Assembly (NCBI RefSeq): GCF_907165205.1
Contig: NC_058196.1
Span: forward strand, 10,768,501 to 10,832,500
Source: Coccinella septempunctata
Lineage: Eukaryota > Arthropoda > Insecta > Coleoptera > Coccinellidae
Length of the DNA: 64,000 bases
Reading direction: 5' to 3'
Shown here: positions 35,001 to 47,408 of the stretch, piece by piece
How the letters are laid out: each line of letters begins with the position of its first letter
Numbering within the stretch: position 1 is the stretch's first letter
Made by a program: the position numbers and the translations under genes
Notes under the pieces: model-generated
What the model was told of the DNA's origin: nothing
The model's database searches: none
Seen by the model: the letters and a program-made list of their open reading frames with translations, nothing else

Positions 35001-35112
35001 TACTACAAAAAATAAATTAATCCGAAAATATGTGACAAACATAACTAACGTTCATACAAACTGGTTGAAGGCATGCCTTATCTAGTTATGTCCATGGAAT
35101 GAAGTTCAAGGG
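32035..35112. other. AT-rich spacer with a diverged direct duplication
   Basis: No gene recognised. A block of about 700 bp recurs: 32340-33090 resembles 34830-35540 (for example ACTCCATTCACTT then CTCGGTTGGCC, and GTCAAATG then ATAGAAAAAT near the end of each), with many substitutions. A third, inverted copy of its right half lies at 42960-43334. The short ORFs at 32956, 33605 and 34412 have no recognisable domains. A TATAAAT at about 34085 could be a core promoter, but no convincing gene follows. Confidence 0.55.
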
Positions 35113-36899
35113 ATCAGTCTTTAAATCGCAATGGGAGATTCATTTAGTGTCACAATAATTTGCAGTTGCTTCAGAAGAGTTAGTGTTGGTTATCTTCTTT
35201 GGCTGAAGGTTGAAGACTTTACATAAGTTGTTGAATTCAAGAAAATCATCCCAAAAATAAAATGCAGTGGTAGGAAATGATTATATCTCACAAAGAAATT
35301 AAATTAATGGATATTTACAAGAACGTTGAATTCTTCAACAAAAATCATCTTGCATCAATGGATATCAAAATAGTGAAGGGGAGTTCTAAGGTACGAGAAA
35401 TTTCATGACAGTTTCACGCAGAATATTTGTTGATACTTGAGACATTTTTAAAGTATAGGACCAGTCAAATGAAAATAGAAAAATTAATCTTCTGGAATTT
35501 ATTCTACGATAACATTAATATTATAGAAAATCCTTAACACTCTGGTTACTTTTTTATACAAGATATATTTGATGTTTTTTTTTAATTTTATTTTATCGAG
35601 CAAATCAACAGTGTTAGACAGATGATTTTACAATATTATGGCCTAAATACACCAGAGAAGTTTCATAGGTAGATGTTGCAGTATTGCAAAATAACTATTT
35701 GAACCGTAATAGGGGAAAGGTGCCAAGACAATACCCTTAAGCAAGAATTTACTCAATTCCTTAGTTTCTTCGGGTAGTACGAAAATAAAAACATGTACTT
35801 CTCTTAGAAGTATCCATCTTTCTATTTTCCTACTCGAAATAATCAGTCACAAAAGGTTTTTTTGAAATATTTTCGATTTTCCAAAACCTTACGAAAGGAT
35901 CATCTTATACACCCTGTCCACTCTCTAAGTTTCTGTTTTTTGATATTCAATCTATTTGAATTGAACAGCGGGTCAGTTTTCTTTCTTGGTGAAAAAGAAG
36001 CTGAATTCCACCCAACAGGTTTCGGTCCTTCATGCCGGATATTCAAGCTCAATTTCAGAATTTTCAAGTTTTTCATAGCCTTTTCATTCATGCCGATCAC
36101 TTCGGTCATTCAAAATTCCTGAATCTCATATCCACTTCACAATTTGGCAACATCCACGGCTGACGGATAATTTGTACAATTGCTAGAATAGCTAAAGCAA
36201 AACCGATGATACATTTCAGAAATAAGAATTGGAAAAAAATCATTTGTCAGTATAGTTTCCACGTATTTACGTATCTATAGAAGGTTCAAGTTTGGATCTG
36301 TGACTTCAAAGACAAAAAAGTTATGAGAACTTTTCGAAATAGTCGAAATATAATTTTTTGGTAATAGTTAAAAAAAGGGGTACAAAGGATCGTGTCATCG
36401 GTTTTGCTCTAGTGATCTCTTCTAGACATCCAATTTGGGACACCTTGTATATTTCGCCTGTTTGGTTCAGTGTGGTATGAAAAATAGAAAATATTTCCGT
36501 GGAATGTACAATGTTTTCGTATGAAAATTTGAAGAAACTTGAACCAATAAGAATTTTTTGTCGAAACTTTCATTATGTGAGCAATTCATCGATAGATATA
36601 TATCGATTATTATCATTAACCTGCTGGTTTGAGCTAGTCTTCCATGAAACGTTCCCGCTTTGGATGGGTAATAAATAAAATACCGCAAGCCAATGATCAT
36701 TCTGGAACGATTGACGTAAGTTTTCTTTGCAGTGTTGCCGATAGAAGGGGCGCGACAAGGAGGTCCGATGTTTTATCTTTGTTGAACTCGTTGTGTGGAA
36801 CCTCAGTGTTGGAATCACAACAATCCCGATATTTGTATGGTGATGTTCCATCTCCTCGGGGTAATAAGTCTATAGAAACATCCACAAAGAACTAGTAGT

Positions 36900-36953
36900 A
36901 CTTTTACTACCAATTGTAGTCTATAACTTTTTATAGACTACAATTGGAACTCC
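36900..36953. repeat. perfect hairpin unique to the left arm
   Basis: CCAATTGTAGTCTATA, a 6-base loop, then the exact inverse. The right arm (near 41556-41600) has only one copy of this sequence. The extra copy is an inverted local duplication. Confidence 0.8.
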
Positions 36954-36971
36954 ATTCAACAACATACCACC

Positions 36972-37418
36972 ATGCCAAAGCAACTTTTTATGGATATTCT
37001 ACAATTCCTCCTAGATAATAACTACTTCAGTTTTCAAGGAAAATTTTATGACCAAGTTTTTGGTAGTGCAATGGGGTCCAAACCGAGTCCAATTCTAGCC
37101 CAGTATACAATGGACCATATATTAGATAAAACTATCTCCAAATTACTTTTCAGGATTTTTCTCATCAAGAAGTATGTAAATAATTTGTTCATAATTGCCC
37201 CAACTAATGGGATAGAAAACCTCCAACTGTATTTTAATGCGTTTGACCAACATATTCAGTTCACAATAGAAAGAGAAGATAAAAATCACTCAGTTTCTTT
37301 TTTAGACACAATAGTGCACCAAATAGATTACATTATAAAACTAATCTGGTTCCGAAAGGAAACAACATACATCAAACATGTTCATTCACTATCAGTCAGA
37401 TCATCCACTACAAACTAA
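36972..37418 (+). pseudogene. Penelope-like RT, copy C
   Basis: 148 codons. FQGKFYDQVFGSAMGSKPSP is the hallmark block of Penelope-like reverse transcriptases, followed by the position of the catalytic pair (YVNN here; YVDD in copy D, so both aspartates are mutated). The frame ends where this arm was deleted. No endonuclease domain remains. Confidence 0.85.
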
Positions 37419-37574
37419 CGAATTCCCTGTAATTAATCCAATCAAATATAGTACGACTGTGATAAAAATATATATATAATTAATATTAAAATAAATAAAT
37501 AAATAAATAAATAAATAAATATATATATATATATATATATTGTGAAAGTTTTGGTTTTTACCTAGCATATAATA

Positions 37575-38716
37575 TGTTGAGTTTGAATTGATTGGGCATC
37601 TAGGTCTTCAAAAAAGTTGTAAACAATTTTATTTTGTATGGACGTTTCGGCGCATCCGCCTTCTTCAGTATACATAAATCATAAATCGACATCTAAAAAG
37701 TAACATATATAATATAAAAATGGGATAATATAGTCATTAAAATATCTCACTGTTCATTTTTGCTCTTTTCTGGTCGGTATTGTTGTGTTATTTATGTTAA
37801 TGTCATATATGTCAATGTCAGGGGTCAATGGAATGTTGGTTGTCTTGTCTTCTTCTTTCTATCGGTGGTCTTCTCAGTATTGGCATGTATATTTGACTGA
37901 GATTTTTCGTGTCTTGTTTGTCGTTCACTACATTTTCATTGTTTACTTGTATGTGAATCATTTCCAATATTTCCCTTCGTCGTTGTTGGGGTTCTATTCC
38001 TAAAATTTTCGTGTCATCGTAATTAAAATCATGTTTTTGATTTTTTTTATGTTTATTAAGTGCTGTAGTTGCGTTTTTTGCATATTTATGTGCGTTTAGT
38101 CTGTCTTTTAGTCTTTGTGAAGTCTGTCCTATGTATTGTTTGTCACAGTCCTTGCAGGGTATACTATATATGACCTGTGATTTTTTTGTCTTGGGTGTTG
38201 GTGCTTTCAACTTACTAAAGATGTTTCCCACTTGATTGTATGGTCTATGTACTACTTCTCGGTTGTACGGTTTCAATATATTACTTATTATTCTGTGACA
38301 GCCCTTGTATGTATGGTAATTGTATTCGTCTTGTGGTATCTGTTGGTATTTTCGTCTGTTGTGTGTTGTATAGTCGGTGCGTCCTTTGTTTTGTTAGTTT
38401 TGTGATGAGGGTTTCAGGGTAGTGATTCTTCGTCAAAAGTTCTTTAACCTCTTTTAAACTTTTCTCTCGGAGTATTGGGGATGTTAATTTTAACGCCCTG
38501 TCTATGTATCCTATGGCAGTACTTTTCTTATGTGAATGGTGGTGTTGGGAGTTATAATCTAATATATGTGTTGTGTTCTGCTCCTTTCTGTGCCATTTTG
38601 TCAATAATTTTCCATTTCTTCTCATTAGTGTCATGTCCAAGAAGTTCAGGCAGTTGTTTTCTTCTTCCTCAAGTGTAAATTGTAGAAATTCGTGTGTGTT
38701 GTTGAATTCGTTCAAA
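37575..38716 (-). repeat. inner palindrome, left arm: Penelope copy A
   Basis: Pairs with 38742-39883. Transcribed leftwards it encodes the end of the RT region (from NEFNNTHEFLQF) and a GIY-YIG-type endonuclease region at 38276-37818 (IYSIPCKDCDKQYIGQT, then RLNAHKYAKN), followed by an untranslated tail with a hammerhead-like motif. Two frames, separated by a stop near 38280. Confidence 0.85.
37636..37673 (-). ncRNA. hammerhead-ribozyme-like motif, copy A
   Basis: Read on the minus strand: a stem strand GTATA, core CTGAAGA (fits CUGANGA), stem II GGCG/CGCC with loop GATG, core GAAA, then CGTC and the other stem strand CATAC. Type I layout with a minimal stem III (C-G). One extra A lies between the first core and stem II. 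Hammerheads are known in Penelope-like elements. Cleavage would follow GUC. Confidence 0.6.
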
Positions 38717-38741
38717 CAACAACAACCGAAATAAAGTCGAT
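38717..38741. other. 25-bp centre of the inner palindrome
   Basis: The only unpaired sequence between two 1.14-kb inverted arms. It starts CAACAACAACC. Both arms begin with the same TTTGAACGAATTC, in inverted orientation. Confidence 0.85.
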
Positions 38742-40216
<1,475 letters not shown>

Positions 40217-40304
40217 TTTTTATCACTGTCGTACTATATTTGATTGGATTAATTACAGGGAATTCGACTGACAATAATTGGAAATTTTTGATTATCTCTT
40301 TATT

Positions 40305-40349
40305 CCATGCCAAGCTTTCGAGAACTTTTTTGCTCTCTTCCTCCGGGCC
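40305..40349 (-). ncRNA. degenerate hammerhead-like motif, copy D
   Basis: Minus strand: GGCC, core CGGAGGA (CUGANGA with U4 changed to G), A, a 6-bp stem II (GAGAGC/GTTCTC) with an A-rich loop, GAAA, GCTT, then GGC closing stem I. The mutated core position would be expected to abolish cleavage. Confidence 0.45.
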
Positions 40350-40527
40350 ACTACAATATGATGAAATAGAGATTATTGAAGTGAGATGCTAAATTCAATA
40401 CAATATTCAACTTACAGAATGTGAGATTATGCCAATTTTTGGATTTCAAATAAAAAGATTCAATGATGACTCAGATTATTATTAGAATTGGAGATAGAGG
40501 ATTGTAAATGTAAATGTTACTCAAGTT

Positions 40528-41540
40528 CTAGACATCTGATTTCCTATTTAGGGTGTTATTGTGTTTCTGTATGTGAATCATTTCTAATATCAGTCGTTTA
40601 TTATATTTTGAACTCTTGTCAACAATTTCTGGGTTATCAAAATCCACTTGATGATTTTCTTCAAGGGAGTGCTTCGTTAATGCACATCTGATGTTTTTCG
40701 TTTTGATATCACTTTTGTGTATGTTGATTCTGTTTTTCAACCATTGGGATGTTTGTCCTATGTAGGAAACATCATAGTCAGAGCAATTAATTTTTTAAAT
40801 GATGTATGTTGAAAAGTTTAGGTATAGGGTCTTTCAACTTGGAGAACAGGGTGAAAAGTGTCCTTTAGTTGTACATTGCTATTTTGAGGTTTTCATCACT
40901 TAGGTAGTGTTTAATTTTACTGGATAGACCTCTAATGTTTAGTATACTACCAAACTTTGTTTTTGCATCAATATCTCTTTGTCTTGATGTTGTGTTCTTA
41001 TTATTTGAGACATTTGAGTCTGATTATGTTTTCTCGTAGGAAATCTGGGTGGCATAGTTTCTGGACTCTTTCTTTCTTCCCTTTTATAGTGTTTAGTTTA
41101 GTTTGTAGTGGATGATCTGACTGATAGTGAATGAACATGTTTGATGTTGTTTCCTTTCGGAACCAGATAAGTTTTATAATGTAATCTATTCGGTGCACTA
41201 TCGTGTCTAAAAAAGGAACTGAGTGATTTTTATCTTCTCTTTCTATTGTGAACTGAATATGTTGGTCAAACGCATTAAAATACAGTTGGAGGTTTTCTAT
41301 CCCATTAGTTGGGGCAATTATGAACGAATCATCTACATACTTTTTGATGAGAAAAATCCTGAAAAGTAATTTGGAGATGGTTTTATCTAATATATGGTCC
41401 ATTGTATACTGGGATAGAATTGGACTCGGTTTGGACCCCATTGCACTACCAAAAACTTGGCGATAAAATTTTCCTTGAAAACTGAAGTAACTATTATCTA
41501 GGAGGAATTGTAGAATATCCATAAAAAGTTGCTTTGGCAT
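40528..41540 (-). pseudogene. Penelope-like RT and endonuclease, copy D
   Basis: 41540-41001 encodes RT with FGSAMGSKPSPILSQY and intact YVDD (KKYVDDSFII). 40740-40528 is the GIY-YIG endonuclease part (WLKNRINIHKSD, then SLEENHQVDF). Between them the frame is broken. Copy D belongs to a different subfamily from A and B, judging from the endonuclease sequence. Confidence 0.82.
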
Positions 41541-43366
41541 GGTGATATGTTGTTGAATGGCGTTCCAATTGTAGTCTATAACTTTTACTACTAGTTCTTT
41601 GTGGATGTTTCTATAGACTTATTACCCCGAGGAGACGGAACATCACCATACAAATATCGGGTTTGTTGTGAGTCCAACACTGAGGTTCCACACAACGAGT
41701 GCAACAAAGATAAAACATCAGACCTCCTTGTCGCGCCCCTTCTATCGGCAACGCTGCAAAGAAAACTTACGTCAATCGTGTCAGAATGATCATTGGCGTG
41801 CGGTATTTCATTTATTACCCATCCAAAGCGGGAACATTTCATGGAAGACTAGCTCAAACCAGCAGGTTAATGATTATAATCGTTATATATCTATCGGTGA
41901 ATTGCCCACATAATGAAAGTTTCGACAAAAAATTCTTATTGGTTCAAGTTTCTTCAAATTTTCATACGAAAACATTGTACATTCCACGGAAATATTTTCT
42001 ATTTTTCATACCACACTGAACCAAACAGGCGAAATATACAAGGTGTCCCAAATTGGATGTGTAGAAGAGATCACTAGAGCAAAACCGATGACACGATCCT
42101 TTGTACCCCTTTTTTTTTAATTATTACCAAAAAATTATATTTCAACTATTTCGAAAAGTTCTCATAACTTTTTTGTCTTTGAAGTCACAGATACAAACTT
42201 GAACCTTCTATAGATACGTTAATACGTGGAAACTATTCTGACAAACGATTTTTTTCCAATTCTTATTTCTGAAATGCATCATCGGTTTTGCTTTAGATAT
42301 TCTAGCAATTGTACAAATTATCCGTCAGCTGTGGATGTTGCCAAATTGTGAAGTGGATATGAGATTCAGGAATTTTGAATGACCGAATAATCGGAATGAA
42401 TGAAAATTCTGAAATTGAGCTTGAATATCCGGCCCGAAGGACCAAAGCCTGTTGGGTGGAATTCAGCTTCTTTTTCACCAAGGAAGAAAACTGACCCGCT
42501 GTTCAATTCAAATAGATTGAATATCAAAAAACAGAAACTTAGAGAGTGGACAGGGTGTATAAGATGATCCTTTCGTAAGGTTTTGGAAAATCGAAAATAT
42601 TTCAAAAAAACCTTTTGTGACTGATTATTTCGAGTAGGAAAAAAGAAAGATGGATACTTCTAAGAGAAGTACATGTTTTTATCTTTGTACTACCCGAAGA
42701 AGCTAAGGTATTGAGTAAATTCTTGCTTAAGGGTATTGTCTTGGCACCTTTCTCCTATTACGGTTCAAATAGTTATTTTGCAATACTGCAACATCTACCT
42801 ATGAAACTTCTCTGGTGTATTTAGGCCATAATATTGTAAGATCATCTGTCTAACACTGTTGATTTGCTCGATAAAATAAAATTAAAAAAAAAAACATCAA
42901 ATATATCTTGTATAAAAAAGTTACCAGAGTGTTAAGGATTTTCTATTAATGTTATCGTAGAATAAATTCCAGAAGATTAATTTTTCTATTTTCATTTGAC
43001 TGGTCCTATACTTGAAAAATGTCTTAAGTATCAACAAATATTCTGCGTGAAACTGTCATGAAATTTCTCGTACCCCTTCACTATTTTGATATCCATTGAT
43101 GCAAGATGATTTTTGTTGAAGAATTCAACATTCTTGTAAATATCCATTAATTTAATTCCTTTGTGAGATACCACTGCATTTTATTTTTGGGATGATTTTT
43201 TTGAATTCAACAACTTATGTAAAGTTTTCAACCTTTAGCCAAAGAAGATAACCAACACTAACTCTTCTCAAGCAACTGCATATTATTGTGACACTAAATG
43301 AATTTTCACCCATTGCGATTTAAAGACTGATAGTTGAATTTTGGGACGCGTTGTATATATATATAC

Positions 43367-43397
<31 letters not shown>

Positions 43398-44119
43398 CAA
43401 CGTGTCCCAAAATTCAACGATAAGCCGACGCCGTAGGGTGTACATGGTCGTGACTACTTCAGAAAAAATAAGAAAAAAAATTCAGCTCACTTTGTTATTT
43501 AATCACAAAATAACTTAGAAATTCTTCGAAAATTAACACCCTTCATGACATTTTAAGTTACCACGGCTACAATTTTTCAAAAATTTTTGTAAATTTTTTT
43601 GTGTCGGCAACTTAAGTAGTACTGCTGCCCACCACAATTCCTAAATCTCCTAGAATACGTATAGTTTTTACACAAAAAATAATCAAATTATGTTTTTCCC
43701 ATAAAATTTTGAAACATTTTTCCGTTCAGCCCACTTTCCCTCATTGTTCTGTTAAAAAAAGTATGGAAACTATGGCGGCAAGTTTTTTTAAAAATTTACA
43801 CAACTAACCAAGATTCCGAAATAGTATAATAATCCAAGAAAAATAGTCGCAGAAAAAATATGCGTACCATTTCTTAGAAGGACTAAATTACTTAATTGTT
43901 CTCGTTCATAAGGACAATTTTTATTATGTGCCGAAAAGAGATTGTGTAAAGTCATTTCTTGGAATTTCAATGGGGTACGTGTGTTGTTGATGAAATTTAG
44001 AAATTAAAGAGAGAAAATATAGCGAGAGATACACCTTAGAGGAGGATAGTAGATGTTCTTTGTTTAATAACAATAGCACTGATAAAGAAGTTTTTATTCT
44101 CGGCAAAGTCGGTACCAAT

Positions 44120-44396
44120 CTCAGAACATATATACATGGAATGGAAAATAAACATTCCAAAGACTGGAGTGAGATAGTTGCTTAGTGTTGCCAATCAAAA
44201 TTGAGACAGTTGAATCGGACATCATTGTAACATCAATTTTCAGTACGAATAGATAGGAAGTATGTGAATTTTTCAATATAACGCCACTGCCTTAATGTCG
44301 CGCTAGACAGAGAAATATCGAATGTGTGAACTACAAAAAATTCATTCGTAGCATAGAATGTCCATTCCATGTATCTATGTTCTAAGGTACAAATGA
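44120..44396. mobile_element. hAT-like MITE nested in transposon C
   Basis: Ends CTCAGAACATATATACATGG and the inverse (CCATGTATCTATGTTCTAAG). The flanks GTACCAAT and GTACAAAT agree at 7 of 8 bases, as an 8-bp hAT duplication would. A piece of the same family lies at 47113-47205. Confidence 0.65.
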
Positions 44397-44568
44397 CTAT
44401 TATTGTTCTGTGGTCAGTACGTTTTGCTACGTTTACCGTGCACCTTTCCGTAATAATTTATTGGACTGGATTTAAGTGATCTTCAAACTAAACTGACCTG
44501 GCATTTGAACTGTGATTGTGCTTTGTGAATCACACCTTCGGCATATTCTGGACTTTTTAACGTTCATC

Positions 44569-45633
44569 ATGCCGCTACCATACACACCGTTGCAATACGC
44601 TAATATGCATCTAATTTATGGAGAATGTCGGTGCAATGCTAACGCTGCTAGCAGACTGTACCGAGAAAGGTACCAAAACGCTCAAAGATACCCGGATTAT
44701 CGAGTATTTCAGAATGTACATCAAGCGTTTTCGGAGGGTCGTTTTTCATCTGCCAGAAGAAATGCTGGAAAACCTAGATCGGAATGCGATGAAGAAGTTC
44801 TCAATGAAATAAACATTGATTCAACTACCTCAGTACGTGCTATAGAAGCAGCTACCGGAATCCCAAAAAGTTCAGCACATCGAATTCTTAAACGTCACAA
44901 GCTCCACCCATATCACTATAGACGTGTGCAAACACTATTACCCCGGGACTATCCACTACGGATCGCATTTTGCCGTGTGATGCTGCAAAAACACCGGGAA
45001 GATCCCCAATTCCTGGACAAAATTCTATGGTCGGACGAAACAACATGTAAGAAAGATGGCTATTTGAACCTTCACAACTTGCACAGCTGGAGCAATCAAA
45101 ATCCGCACCTGATGAGACAAGACAAATCCCAATATCAATTCAAGGTTGACCTATGGACGGGCATATTAAATGGACAAGTGATTGGGCCCTTTGAGTTGCA
45201 AGGAAACTTAGATGGAGATAGTTATTTGAACTTTTTACAAAATGATTTGCAAATATTATTAAAAGACGTCCCCTTAAGTGATTCACAAAACATGTGGTTT
45301 CAAAATGATGGTTGCCCAGCACACTACGCCTGTCCTCTACGAGAATACTCGAATAAGGGGTATCCAGGGCGTTGGATCGGCAGACTTGGCCCTATCTTAT
45401 GGCCACCCCGTTCACCCGACCTAAACCCCCTGGACTTTTTCTATTGGGGTTGTCTCAAGGACAGGATCTATGCGACACCTATCACGACATTCGACGAACT
45501 TCGGCAAAAAATCTGTCAAGCTGCGGCTCATATCAGTGAAAAAAGATATGCACGAAGCATTAAAAGATCATTTCTAAGGCGATGTCGTGCGTGTATTGAT
45601 GCTGGCGGCAAGCAATTTGAACATTTTTTGTAA
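44569..45633 (+). CDS. intact mariner-superfamily transposase
   Basis: About 354 codons from the methionine at 44569 (MPLPYT), chosen because relatives also start MP; an upstream in-frame ATG at 44512 exists. N-terminal helix-turn-helix region, residues about 5-125 (SVRAIEAATGIPKSSAHRIL). Catalytic residues: D in WSDETT (about 45030), D in FQNDGCPAH (about 45309), D in WPPRSPDLNPLDFF (about 45420), with 36 residues between the second and third. Cuts and joins DNA at TA. No frameshift or stop. Its decayed relatives here are at 7789-8142 and 8860-9984. Confidence 0.88.
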   Translation: MPLPYTPLQYANMHLIYGECRCNANAASRLYRERYQNAQRYPDYRVFQNVHQAFSEGRFSSARRNAGKPRSECDEEVLNEINIDSTTSVRAIEAATGIPKSSAHRILKRHKLHPYHYRRVQTLLPRDYPLRIAFCRVMLQKHREDPQFLDKILWSDETTCKKDGYLNLHNLHSWSNQNPHLMRQDKSQYQFKVDLWTGILNGQVIGPFELQGNLDGDSYLNFLQNDLQILLKDVPLSDSQNMWFQNDGCPAHYACPLREYSNKGYPGRWIGRLGPILWPPRSPDLNPLDFFYWGCLKDRIYATPITTFDELRQKICQAAAHISEKRYARSIKRSFLRRCRACIDAGGKQFEHFL

Positions 45634-46365
45634 GGTTCATTATCAAATAAATAAATATCATTTTTCAACTAATTCAACAACAAAAACCCATTTTCGGCAC
45701 ATAGTTGATTACTACCAACAAGAGCAATTAAGAAATTTCATTATTGTTTCTACTAATATGGATCTTTTTGCGACTAGTTTTCTTGAAGTATTACACCATT
45801 TTAGAATATTGGTTAGTTGTGTAAATTTTTAAAAAACTTGCCGCCATAGTTTCCATACTTTTTTTAACAAAACAATGTGGGAAAGTGGGCTGAACATAAG
45901 AATCTTTCAAAATTTTATGGGAAAAATATATTTTGATTATTTTATGTGTGAAAACTATAGGTATTCTTGGAGTTTTAGGAAATGTGGTGGGCAGCAGTAC
46001 TGCTTAAGTTCCCGGTACAAAAAAAGAACAGAAATTTTTGAAAAATTGTGGCCGTTGTAACTCAAAAAATTATGAAGGGTGTTAATTTTCTAAGAATTTA
46101 ATAATTTATTTTGTAATTAAATAAAAAATTTAGCTGAATTCTTTTCTTATTTTTTCTGAAGTAGTCATGACCATGTCTACCCTACGGTGCGGGCTTATCG
46201 TTGAATTTTGGGACACGTTGTATATATATATATATATATATATACATATAGTTAAGGGTTGTAAGAAAAAGATCAAAATACGTAATTATCAGACTTAACT
46301 ATGTGATATTTGTATGAATATTGGGAAATTAACAAACTTATATATGTATATATATATATATATAC

Positions 46366-46696
46366 CTATATCATATAAAACAATGACCGTTTCTGCAGTC
46401 ATCTCCGTAACGTGCTCGAAAAATGCCGCATCATCAGTCAAGTTTCTCCTCGCAGCCGACCGCTCTTGTCCTAGTCCAAGTTTTATGTCTGCCGGTAAGG
46501 GTGAAAACCTGCCATCATCTTCCTGCCTCAACTGCACCCATCTCTTGACACCCTGGATAAGGTCTGGATCAACACCAATATGCGCCTGAATCTTCGTTAT
46601 CGCTTCCAGGATGGAAATGGTTACTTTATGGCTTCCTAGCATCGGATGCTCGCTGAAGGAGTTGTCCTCCTTCTTGTATGAGAGTATGGTTTGTAT
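46366..46696 (-). CDS. alpha-2-macroglobulin/complement-like exon, downstream
   Basis: An exon of 331 bp from the acceptor TTTTCCAG to a donor GT at 46365-46364 that opens onto a TA microsatellite. It encodes ILSYKKEDNSFSE, then a helix-rich stretch with WVQLRQEDDGRFSP and TAETVIVLYDIG. This fits the alpha/alpha barrel (thioester domain) of the alpha-2-macroglobulin superfamily (the DGSF.E and RQ.DDG.F blocks). It ends in phase 1. Next exon not found: transposon C begins 145 bp further on. Secreted immune or barrier protein by family. Moderately sure. Confidence 0.5.
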
Positions 46697-46758
46697 CTGG
46701 AAAATCAATGAATGGTTAGATGAGTTTTCCTCTCAGAATGTATGACTATAATTCTCAC

Positions 46759-47017
46759 GTTTTTTGACAAGTCAACAAACGCTCTCTTCTTCATCGTTTC
46801 ATTGGCACTGCTTCCGAGATGTTGCAATGACATCAAGGATGAGAGAGAAGCCAAGGCAGATGTCAAACTGCTACTGTCTGGCTTTTTACTAGGAGTCGGC
46901 AGCGACAGACCTCCCGTAACTGTTAGTTGACCCCATTCGGTTCCAGGAACTAAAGACTTCGGTGTGTCAAGATGGAGAACTTGAGAAAATCCGGCTTCTT
47001 CGTTGAAGTTCCAAATT
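46759..47017 (-). CDS. alpha-2-macroglobulin/complement-like exon, upstream
   Basis: A 259-bp exon from acceptor ATTCCACAG to donor AAC|GTGAG; the 62-bp interval to the next exon holds the short intron. It encodes PKSLVPGTEWGQLTVTG, as in the strand leading into the thioester domain, then a Ser-rich stretch and VDLSKN, which joins the next exon in phase 0. The position where this family has the thioester GCGEQ motif holds a Ser/Leu-rich sequence instead, so this protein lacks the thioester. Open and in phase with its neighbour, so likely a live host gene with transposon-filled introns. Confidence 0.5.
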
Positions 47018-47112
47018 CTGTGGAATATCATAAAAATTTAGGTATTTGCGAGTAGGTGTTTTCATTAATATATACTGTGCTTACACCCAGTTGCGGGAGC
47101 ATAAGTTATAAC

Positions 47113-47205
47113 CTTAGAACAAAGATACATGGAATGGACATTCAGTGTTACAAATGAATATTTTGTAGTATTCAAATTCGATGTTTCTCTGTCTAGCTCG
47201 ACTCT
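47113..47205. mobile_element. partial hAT-like MITE
   Basis: CTTAGAAC, then GATACATGGAATGGACATTC and on to CTCTGTCTAG match the inverse of 44290-44396. Only one end is present. Confidence 0.65.
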
Positions 47206-47218
47206 GAAGACCGTTTGC

Positions 47219-47387
47219 AACAGCCGAGAATTCCCTAGAAAATTTACTCGAGATTTCATGTGGCGTGAATTCTTTACCGTTACATACACACTTTCGTAGA
47301 ATTCTCTGTTCAGTTGCATACAAAATAATCTCTGCCGTTTTCTTACCAAAATTTGGTACAGAATATTCCGGAGAATTCTCGGCTGTT
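47219..47387. mobile_element. 169-bp MITE
   Basis: Perfect 15-bp inverted ends AACAGCCGAGAATTC / GAATTCTCGGCTGTT. A short hairpin (CGGGCTTTCAGCCCG) lies just after it at 47393-47407. Confidence 0.65.
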
Positions 47388-47408
47388 AAAAACGGGCTTT
47401 CAGCCCGT

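Larger units (their letters stand above)
35113..37474 (+). repeat. left arm of the outer Penelope palindrome
   Basis: Inverted copy of 40217-43334, the two ends pairing at 35113 and 43334. The arm includes non-coding sequence, a possible mariner-type MITE (35908-36453, ends TACACCCTGTCC and GGACACCTTGTA), an unidentified 83-codon ORF at 36644-36895 conserved in the other arm, and a Penelope RT fragment. Relative to the right arm it has lost about 830 bp after 37416. Confidence 0.85.
40217..43334 (-). repeat. right arm of the outer Penelope palindrome
   Basis: Inverted counterpart of 35113-37474 and the more complete arm. It contains Penelope copy D, the 83-codon ORF (41842-41591, here MKCSRFGWVINE...) and the same flanking spacer. 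The arms differ by scattered substitutions and small indels, so both are real and have evolved separately for a while. Confidence 0.85.
43398..46220 (+). mobile_element. mariner-type transposon C with about 0.5-kb inverted ends
   Basis: Starts CAACGTGTCCCAAAATTCAACG and ends with the inverse; TA flanks both ends (43396-43397 and 46221-46222) inside TA microsatellites. The inverted repeats continue inwards for about 530 bp (to about 43930 and from about 45690), with many mismatches. A single transposase ORF lies between. A 20-bp stray end of the same family sits at 43335-43354 just outside. Confidence 0.88.

Noticed and set aside
36644..36895. 83-codon ORF conserved in both palindrome arms as a possible gene
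   Set aside because: Conservation follows from the inverted duplication. The opposite strand is also open and neither product is recognisable.
47393..47407. GC-rich hairpin like a bacterial terminator
   Set aside because: Insect sequence; it lies between two MITEs and has no T-run or gene in front.
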